From an uncultured Acetatifactor sp. (GTDB lineage: Bacteria; Bacillota; Clostridia; Lachnospirales; Lachnospiraceae), in NCBI GenBank assembly GCA_947626405.1, contig CANQSE010000040.1, positions 1-11,730 on the forward strand: 11,730 nucleotides of DNA, in the 5' to 3' direction. The first letter of the stretch is position 1. Each line of letters opens with the position of its first letter. Position numbers and translations under genes: made by a program. Positions 7,289-11,730 of this stretch are shown in pieces. Below the pieces are notes generated by a model. That model ran no database searches and had not been told where the DNA came from. It was given only the letters and a program-made list of their open reading frames with translations.

Positions 7289-7873
7289 TCAGTTTTCACT
7301 GTCAGCCACCACATCTACAAGCTTTCCTTTTCTAGCTTCCACCGTCACACCCAGAAATCCTTTTATCGTGTAGGAAATCTCGCTGTATACGCCTGTTGAT
7401 TCTATAAGGATCCCGTTTGGAGAAACCGCGCTTCCCAGCGCTTCTTCCCTTCTGCTCACATCCCTGCTGCGTCCAAAGCTCGTTATTTCCACCCTGTCGC
7501 CCTTAACGTTATACACAGTGTAATTCAGTATTGTCACAGGTCCTGTGATAAGTCCCTGCGAGCGGCACTCCCACTGATCGTCCAGATTCAGGTTTTCCTT
7601 TACCGCCCTGCGATATCTCTCATACGCCTCTTTCGGATCGCTTATGCTCAATGTGTGTGTTCTGCCGTATTCCTCTATGTCTACCACGGCGGACGCAAGA
7701 TTCGACAGGGCAAGAGCGTCCTCAAGGTACTGTGAGGACGCCACATACACATCCGTCTGCAAATGAGCGCACAGCATGATACCGAGAAACACGAGAAAAA
7801 ATATTCCGGCCGCCCATTCCGTCTGACCGCTCTCAGTGCTTGGCAGTGGAAACCCTCTTTTCCCGAATTTCAT
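7289..7873 (-). CDS. Single-span Tad pseudopilin-like protein
   Basis: A 194-residue protein I do not recognise by name. It has a short N-terminal region (MKFGKRGFPLPSTESGQTEW), one hydrophobic segment at about 21-38 (WAAGIFFLVFLGIMLCAHL), then a soluble domain. A helix follows the membrane segment directly (VASSQYLEDALALSNLASAVVDIEEYG), then a beta-rich part that includes two cysteines flanking the segment. This layout is that of TadE/TadF-type minor pilins, which prime or decorate Flp pili after cleavage by the prepilin peptidase. The start at ATG 7873 is chosen because GGAGGGGG lies immediately upstream; it overlaps the preceding gene by 41 bases. The frame is open farther upstream, but that extension lies entirely within the preceding gene and does not resemble a leader. 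It stops with SEN just before the 24-base repeat tract, and the tract may be its lost tail. Confidence 0.7.
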   Translation of the reverse strand: MKFGKRGFPLPSTESGQTEWAAGIFFLVFLGIMLCAHLQTDVYVASSQYLEDALALSNLASAVVDIEEYGRTHTLSISDPKEAYERYRRAVKENLNLDDQWECRSQGLITGPVTILNYTVYNVKGDRVEITSFGRSRDVSRREEALGSAVSPNGILIESTGVYSEISYTIKGFLGVTVEARKGKLVDVVADSEN

Positions 7874-8189
7874 ACTCCCCCTCCAGAATCCCTCTGATCT
7901 GCAGCACAATTTCTTCCCCGTATCCTGCCTGGTTAAACGTCGTTCCTCCAAGATCAATTTCGCTCAATCCTGTCTCTCTCAATTCGCCTATGAGCAAAAT
8001 GCGATCGGGATCCGACAGCCTGCCCTCAGTTTCCATCCGCAGTATATATTTTCTTGCAATCTGATCCACCTGGGCTTTCCTGCGGACCGCTCCCGCGTTT
8101 TGCATGTAGGCCAGCATTACCACCGTCATTGCAAGCATACAGAGCCCCGCCGCCACTATATCCGCCATGTTTCCCTTTTCCTTTTTCAT
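7833..8189 (-). CDS. Small DUF4320-like membrane-anchored Tad protein
   Basis: A 118-residue protein with a short charged start (MKKEKGN), one hydrophobic segment at about 9-29 (ADIVAAGLCMLAMTVVMLAYM), and a C-terminal soluble part with an amphipathic helix (VRRKAQVDQIARKYILRMETEG) and short strands. Its size, layout and place after the Flp-like pilin fit the DUF4320 family found in clostridial Tad loci, but I am matching by pattern only. A minor pseudopilin role is likely by context. The chosen ATG overlaps the pilin gene TGA as ATGA, with GGAG seven bases upstream. A later ATG at 8168 with AAGGGA is possible and would start closer to the membrane segment. The end of this gene overlaps the next start by 41 bases, which points to tight translational coupling. 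Confidence 0.7.
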   Translation of the reverse strand: MKKEKGNMADIVAAGLCMLAMTVVMLAYMQNAGAVRRKAQVDQIARKYILRMETEGRLSDPDRILLIGELRETGLSEIDLGGTTFNQAGYGEEIVLQIRGILEGEYEIREKRVSTAKH

Positions 8190-8407
8190 CCCGACACTCC
8201 CGAGAGAACCTTCTGCGCCTCCGTTGTCATGGACGTCACGATTGTCTCTATGAATTTCTGCAGACTGTCCTTCATGACCACGCACAGAAGCAGCGCGATA
8301 ATACACAGCCCTACCGTCACAAGTATTCCGTCGATACCTTCCTCCTTCTCAAGCCCCTTTTTGAAAACTCTTTTAATTCTGTAAAACATGACTCTTATTC
8401 CGTTCAT
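8186..8407 (-). CDS. Flp1-like type IVb pilin
   Basis: A 73-residue prepilin, likely the main subunit of the Tad pilus. A basic leader (MNGIRVMFYRIKRVFKKGLEKEEG) ends in glycine and is followed by a long hydrophobic helix (ILVTVGLCIIALLLCVVM, about 28-45) and a short polar tail. This matches the Flp1-like family of Gram-positive Tad loci in size and layout. Cleavage after G24 or G27 by the co-encoded peptidase is plausible. The glutamate usually found five residues after the cut in Flp pilins (G/XXXXEY) is missing for either site, while an acidic KEE precedes it. ATG 8407 is preferred because AAAGGGG lies four to five bases before it; a GTG at 8422 is in frame but overlaps that site. The gene follows TadC after 104 bases and overlaps the next gene by ATGA. 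Confidence 0.75.
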   Translation of the reverse strand: MNGIRVMFYRIKRVFKKGLEKEEGIDGILVTVGLCIIALLLCVVMKDSLQKFIETIVTSMTTEAQKVLSGVSG

Positions 8408-8427
8408 TTTTTCCCCTTTCACATGTT

Positions 8428-8462
8428 AAAAAAAGTCTGCCGCAAAACCGCCTTTTCCGCGG
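8428..8462 (-). terminator. Terminator-like hairpin and T-run before the pilin gene
   Basis: On the minus strand CCGC (8462-8459) can pair with GCGG (8443-8440), and inside it AAAA with TTTT around a GGCGG loop, with a two-base bulge. Seven Ts follow at 8434-8428 after five bases. The stem is weak and lies between tadC and the pilin gene, so it could be a partial terminator or an RNA-processing stop rather than an operon end. No other comparable signal is seen in the operon. Confidence 0.3.
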
Positions 8463-8511
8463 ATTTATTACGTGTGCTATAGCCAAAGCTTCAGTTTTTC
8501 AATTGCCAATT

Positions 8512-9351
8512 TTAAAAATTTACCGCCGCTCCAAACATATATGAGACGCAGGCGTAGAGCGCAAGGCCAAGGACAATGGCAAGCACGCCGAGCTGATAAA
8601 ACGTTATGCTCCGATCAAGCGCCCCTTTTCGTCTCTCCAAAACGGCGGCCTCCATGTCCTTAACCTGCTCGCCTATATCTCCGAGCAGCTCAAGAGCCTG
8701 TCCGGATTCAAGCGCCTGAAGAATAGTCACGCACAGGGCGTCTATATAACGATTGTCAAACTTCGCCTGAAAGCGTTCAAGCGCGTCAAAAATATCGGCC
8801 TTCATCACAATGTCTCCCGCCAGAGAAAGCAGCGCGTCCCGAAGTCTCCTCTCCCGCACGCTGCCATAACATTCCGCAAGCGCGTCAGTCACATAGACTC
8901 CGGCGCGAATCTGAATTTCAAGGGCATGGTACACAAGCTTTAATTCCGGCAGGAGCTTTTCATTGTCCTTTCCGTTGCCGTACAAAAGATACCATGACGG
9001 CAGAAAATACATTACGATTCCGGCAAAAACCCCCAGCCCCGCGTCAACCGCTGCGCAGGCAGCCAGACCGGTCAGTGCAAGCAGTATCCGGATCAAAAGA
9101 TAACGCTCCGGATTGATCCATGCACCGTAATGATACGAAGCGCCGTTTTTTTCAAGCCACCGTACGGTATTTTGATACCATCCGCTGTCCCTTTCCCTCT
9201 TTTTTAAAAATCCGCTGATCTCCCGCCATGTGGTGAGCACAAGCCTGTCCGGACGATATTCCTTCCCAAGACACCGAAACATCGCAAACACAAGCACCGC
9301 CGTCACCATCGGAATTATTTTTAATATGCTCTGAATCTGAACCTGTTCCAA
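8512..9351 (-). CDS. tadC: TadC-like pilus platform protein (T2SSF domain)
   Basis: An integral membrane protein of 279 residues with a GspF/T2SSF-type domain. It has an N-terminal hydrophobic segment (IIPMVTAVLVFAMFRCLG), a central hydrophobic pair near 80-125 (LLIRILLALTGLAACAAV and GIVMYFLPSWYLLYG), a cytoplasmic helical region, and a C-terminal segment (LGVLAIVLGLALYACVSYMFG). The helical region contains the usual ALEIQIRAGVYVTDALAECYG and ALERFQAKFDNRYIDALC stretches, where conserved helices meet the ATPase. With TadB it forms the inner-membrane platform on which TadA drives pilin addition. The start is assigned to TTG 9351 because a GGGAGG site lies six bases before it. An upstream in-frame start near 9468 would overlap tadB by 61 bases and has no leader-like sequence. 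The gap to tadB is then 56 bases. Confidence 0.8.
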   Translation of the reverse strand: MEQVQIQSILKIIPMVTAVLVFAMFRCLGKEYRPDRLVLTTWREISGFLKKRERDSGWYQNTVRWLEKNGASYHYGAWINPERYLLIRILLALTGLAACAAVDAGLGVFAGIVMYFLPSWYLLYGNGKDNEKLLPELKLVYHALEIQIRAGVYVTDALAECYGSVRERRLRDALLSLAGDIVMKADIFDALERFQAKFDNRYIDALCVTILQALESGQALELLGDIGEQVKDMEAAVLERRKGALDRSITFYQLGVLAIVLGLALYACVSYMFGAAVNF

Positions 9352-9407
9352 AATCCGCCTCCCTGTTTTGCCGCCTCTTTTTTCGCTTAACGGCTCCGAA
9401 ACTTTCC

Positions 9408-10349
9408 TTAAGACTGCGCACGGTACATCTGAGCGGCAAACAGACAGAAGATCAAAAGCATACCGCATATTCCGATTTTTCCCGGGACAGTTCCCGTCAC
9501 AAGCTTTGCAACCGAAATTCCGGTCAGCGATCCAACCGTGAACAGGACCGCAGCTGACATTACCAACAGAAGCGCCATATTAACCGCCGCCTCACGCAGC
9601 ATGACGCGCCTCTCCTGAGATATGCGCATATATTCCCTCAGACTCTTTCTGCTGCTTTTTACAAGAGCCGAGAAGTCCGCACAGTGACGAATACTGATCT
9701 CCATGTTTCTCGCCAGCTCCTTAAATTTCGGGTGCTCAATCTTTTCCGCCATGGACAACAGCGCCAATCCCGAATCCCCCGTCGTGCGGGCCTCATGGCA
9801 GCACTGATCCAGGGCGCTTCTGAGCGGCTCGTCCATATACCGGCTCACCTGGCTGAAAACGCCTGTTGCCTCCGCTGCCGTAACGCTGTAATTTCCCAGA
9901 AAATCCAGAAGCTTCATCAGATTGCTTCCCACCCTTCGCAGATTTATGCTCCGGAGGGCTTTTAACACAAATGCTTCTCCCAGCATAAGAAATGCGGACG
10001 CTGCCGCTCCCTGCCAAAAACCCGCCGCAAAGCACAACAGCGGAAAAAGCGCCGCAAAGAGTACCATATTTCCTGCGATCCACCATTCCACACCAAGTCT
10101 CGGGAAACGGTTTTTAAGACCGCTGTACTGAAGCTGCCGCTCCATCCACACCAAAAACGTGTGTCTGTTCTGCAGTTTAAGAAGCTGCTTTCTCCCTTCC
10201 AGCGTCCTTTGCCTTGCCGCCGAGTCCAGATCCGCCGCCGTCCTCTTTGCCAGCTCCAGGAAACGCCGAAAAATCCGGATTTCATAAAACAGGAGCCAAA
10301 AGCCCGAGAACAAAAGCAAATATATCACTGACAAAATAAACGCTCTCAT
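9408..10349 (-). CDS. tadB: TadB-like pilus platform protein (T2SSF domain)
   Basis: An integral membrane protein of 313 residues, the first of two paralogous T2SSF proteins. It opens with a membrane segment (ILSVIYLLLFSGFWLLFY, residues 4-21). A linker rich in basic residues follows, then a hydrophobic pair near 90-125 (GNMVLFAALFPLLCFAAGFW and SAFLMLGEAFVL), the cytoplasmic T2SSF helical core at about 140-235 (LMKLLDFLGNYSVTAAEATGVFSQ, then FKELARNMEISIRHCADFSALV), and two C-terminal membrane segments (MALLLVMSAAVLFTVGSLTG and GICGMLLIFCLFAAQMY). This is the standard TadB layout. It should form a heteromeric platform with the next gene product and contact the TadA ATPase. The ATG at 10349 has GGAAAGGA five bases upstream and follows the ATPase stop after 26 bases. 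Confidence 0.82.
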   Translation of the reverse strand: MRAFILSVIYLLLFSGFWLLFYEIRIFRRFLELAKRTAADLDSAARQRTLEGRKQLLKLQNRHTFLVWMERQLQYSGLKNRFPRLGVEWWIAGNMVLFAALFPLLCFAAGFWQGAAASAFLMLGEAFVLKALRSINLRRVGSNLMKLLDFLGNYSVTAAEATGVFSQVSRYMDEPLRSALDQCCHEARTTGDSGLALLSMAEKIEHPKFKELARNMEISIRHCADFSALVKSSRKSLREYMRISQERRVMLREAAVNMALLLVMSAAVLFTVGSLTGISVAKLVTGTVPGKIGICGMLLIFCLFAAQMYRAQS

Positions 10350-10375
10350 AATTTCCTTTCCGCCGCAAAACGGCT

Positions 10376-11542
10376 TTACAATATCCTCTTATAAATCAGG
10401 CTTTTCTTTCCGGGGTCCCATCCGCCGCACTCAAAAATCTCTTTTACACGAAAGTGCTCCATAAAGATCAGCGTCTGAAAACAATCCATCATTCTCATAA
10501 GCTCATCCCTTGAATACCTGCTTGCGTACATTGCGTAGTCCACCAGCTTGTCCGGCGCACGGTCCGCCGACGGCGCATGTATCGTGGCTGCGCAAAGCTG
10601 TCCCGTATATGCGGCGTTAAGCAGATATAAGGCCTCCGCGCCCTTAACCTCCCCGATGATAAAAAAATCCACATCCATTGTCAGTCCGGCTATGCTGATA
10701 TGCTCGAGGTCATAACTAATCTGCTGTTCCCCCGTCCCGGGCAGCGAGTGAAGAAACATCATGTCGGGGTGGAAACGTGTTGTGAGCTCGTCCGCCTGCT
10801 GCGCAACCAGCACCGCCACATCGTCCGGCAGCGTCTCCTTAAGCGCGTTTAAAAGCGTGGTTTTTCCGGAAGAATTACCTCCGCATATCAGGGTTGAGCC
10901 CTGCCTGAAACGACTGACAAGAAGCTCCGCCGTGTCACGATCCATCATGTTCTGCTCAATAAGCTCATTCATCTGAGGAAAATGCCTTGGAACCTTTCTG
11001 ATACAGAGATAGGGCTCACTGTATGTGTTTACAAGAGGCATCGAAACCGTAAAACGCAGGATAAAATCCGGATGGCTCTCATTGTCGGTGAATCTCTGAA
11101 TTGCATTAAGATTTGAAATGTTGACCTGATTTCTTGTGGCTATGTAATCAATAAACTGCCTGTACTCCCTGGGCGAAGCGAAAGCCACATCTGCGGCCAT
11201 ACGCTGCCCTTTTTTCTTGATGCGGATGTTGTCATAGCTCACAACCCTTATATCGGATATGCTCCTGTCGTCAATCAGCTCCGACAGCCTGGAATAACCG
11301 AAGATATAGCGTTCAAAATCTTCCAGCAGCTTTTTCCTGCTCTCCTGAGACGAAGGATAATATGTGGCTATGTGGCCTGCCGCCTCTGCCAGAAAGGCCT
11401 CTTTCGATAGCTGGCCCTTTCGCATCTGCATCAGAGACTGCTGCTTCTGGGTAGTGTAGTCATTCACCAGCTCCTGCAGCAGATCCGTCCCGACGGCATG
11501 CTGTTCTGTTTTAATGTTACAGATACCTCCCTTCCCGGACAA
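10376..11542 (-). CDS. cpaF: TadA/CpaF-family pilus assembly ATPase
   Basis: A cytoplasmic hexameric-type secretion ATPase that powers Flp pilus assembly. The N-terminal domain contains DDRSISDIRV (91-100) and PYLCIRKVPR (177-186), both characteristic of CpaF. Walker A is GGNSSGKTT (221-229, K227), the Walker B region is MDVDFFIIGEVKG (289-301, E298) and the His box is ATIHAPS (319-325, H322). Differences from the usual family text are Gln-Gln in the Asp-box position (VAQQADEL, near 246-253, where IEDTAEL is common) and GEVKG instead of GEVRG. The start is uncertain. The longest frame begins at TTG 11542 with a weak upstream site, but a strong AGGGAGG lies inside it at 11532-11526, ten bases before an in-frame ATT at 11515. 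A start at 11515 would remove nine residues. It is the first gene after the promoter and heads the operon. Confidence 0.87.
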   Translation of the reverse strand: MSGKGGICNIKTEQHAVGTDLLQELVNDYTTQKQQSLMQMRKGQLSKEAFLAEAAGHIATYYPSSQESRKKLLEDFERYIFGYSRLSELIDDRSISDIRVVSYDNIRIKKKGQRMAADVAFASPREYRQFIDYIATRNQVNISNLNAIQRFTDNESHPDFILRFTVSMPLVNTYSEPYLCIRKVPRHFPQMNELIEQNMMDRDTAELLVSRFRQGSTLICGGNSSGKTTLLNALKETLPDDVAVLVAQQADELTTRFHPDMMFLHSLPGTGEQQISYDLEHISIAGLTMDVDFFIIGEVKGAEALYLLNAAYTGQLCAATIHAPSADRAPDKLVDYAMYASRYSRDELMRMMDCFQTLIFMEHFRVKEIFECGGWDPGKKSLIYKRIL

Positions 11543-11637
11543 CGCGTCCCTGTGTTGCCAAAATCAAAGCGGTACAAAACTCTGTGATAAATGCGGGCTG
11601 AAACAGCCTGATAAAAATGATATAACGCGTTAAAAGA
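11543..11637 (-). other. Leader of the Tad operon, no gene seen
   Basis: This is the untranslated stretch between the 5' hairpin and the ATPase gene. It holds a small GGCTG-TTT-CAGCC stem (11609-11597) with no T-run after it and an AACGCGTT palindrome (11623-11630). I see no recognisable riboswitch, tRNA or open frame with a ribosome site. Confidence 0.5.
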
Positions 11638-11666
11638 CACTTAGATGAAGACGTCATTCCTAAGTG
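11638..11666 (-). promoter_or_regulatory. Inverted repeat at the predicted 5' end of the operon mRNA
   Basis: Transcribed leftward, CACTTAG (11666-11660) pairs with CTAAGTG (11644-11638), and inside it ATGA (11657-11654 in the sense of the transcript) pairs with TCAT (11648-11645) around CGTCT, with a two-base bulge. This gives an 11-pair stem starting at about the predicted +1. It could protect the transcript 5' end from RNases or be a second operator dyad. Confidence 0.55.
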
Positions 11667-11672
11667 ATAACT

Positions 11673-11693
11673 AATTTACACTAAATGTAAATT
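11673..11693. promoter_or_regulatory. Palindromic operator overlapping the promoter
   Basis: AATTTACA (11673-11680) and TGTAAATT (11686-11693) form a perfect 8+8 inverted repeat around a five-base centre. The right-hand half lies in the spacer just inside the -35 box and the left-hand half covers the -10 box. A dimeric repressor bound here would block RNA polymerase. I cannot assign it to a regulator: it does not fit the TACA-N2-TGTA spacing of CopY/BlaI-type sites or the TnrA/GlnR consensus. Confidence 0.65.
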
Positions 11694-11701
11694 TTTGTCA
11701 A
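11673..11701 (-). promoter_or_regulatory. Main promoter of the Tad pilus operon
   Basis: On the minus strand a perfect TTGACA (11701-11696) is followed after exactly 17 bases by TAAATT (11678-11673), which matches the -10 consensus at four of six positions. The predicted +1 is near 11666, giving a leader of about 125 bases before the ATPase gene. It resembles a housekeeping sigma-A promoter and is surrounded by AT-rich sequence. It is the strongest promoter I see in the window. Confidence 0.75.
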
Positions 11702-11730
11702 CACTTTTTTATACGCCGTCAAACAACAAT

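Noticed and set aside
7874..7957. Upstream extension of the second pseudopilin-like gene to 7957
   Set aside because: The extra 28 residues overlap the preceding gene, do not look like a leader, and the strong GGAGGGGG site is at ATG 7873.
8190..8306. Upstream extension of the DUF4320-like gene to 8306
   Set aside because: It lies inside the pilin gene in another frame. The ATG at 8189 overlaps the pilin stop as ATGA and has GGAG upstream.
9352..9468. Upstream extension of the TadC-like gene to 9468
   Set aside because: It overlaps tadB by 61 bases and lacks a leader-like sequence, while a GGGAGG site six bases before TTG 9351 gives a better start.
11594..11610. Rho-independent terminator in the leader (GGCTG-TTT-CAGCC)
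   Set aside because: The stem is only five pairs and no T-run follows in the direction of transcription.
11673..11693. CopY/BlaI-type or TnrA/GlnR-type operator
   Set aside because: The half-sites TACA and TGTA are separated by five bases instead of two, and the TnrA/GlnR spacing does not fit, so no regulator family is assigned.

Overview
The window reads as one long minus-strand gene cluster from a low-to-mid GC Gram-positive anaerobe, most likely a Clostridia/Lachnospiraceae-type bacterium. This is inferred from strong AGGAGG-type ribosome binding sites, frequent TTG/GTG starts, InlB-type B-repeats, a Flp1-type pilin and a Tad gene set without a secretin. All convincing genes lie on the minus strand, so the genetic order runs from the right end of the window to the left.

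Right end (11730 to 11543): a control region with a near-consensus promoter (TTGACA, 17-base spacer, TAAATT). Its spacer and -10 box form a perfect 8+8 inverted repeat, a likely operator. A second inverted repeat starts at about the predicted +1 and would put a hairpin at the very 5' end of the mRNA.

Tad pilus operon (11542 to 1770), in order: TadA/CpaF-type secretion ATPase; TadB-like and TadC-like membrane platform proteins; a Flp1-like type IVb pilin; two small single-span pseudopilin-like proteins (the first resembling DUF4320); a degenerate 24-base repeat tract; a CpaB/SAF-domain protein; a very large secreted, glycine-rich InlB-repeat protein; and an A24 prepilin peptidase. The set suggests a thin type IVb pilus whose pilin and pseudopilins are processed by the co-encoded peptidase, assembled by TadA/B/C, and deployed with the large protein as a surface or tip component. 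The large protein is split into two reading frames. The upstream frame (6404 to 5868) carries the signal peptide and half of a putative zinc ribbon. The downstream frame (5953 to 2420, 1177 residues) carries the other half and all remaining domains. An 18-base perfect palindrome lies at the junction.

Left end (1769 to 1): a purine-rich 16-base tandem repeat array separates the pilus operon from a TPR-containing family 2 glycosyltransferase and the start of a histidinol-phosphate aminotransferase-like gene that runs off the window. A possible promoter inside the 3' end of the peptidase gene would place the array in the leader of these two genes.

The main points of interest are the split giant adhesin with its ALK/LTK-like glycine-rich domain and His/Cys-rich insertion, the two intergenic repeat arrays (one looks like a frameshifted coding repeat ending in an ATGA overlap with cpaB), and the operator/hairpin control region.
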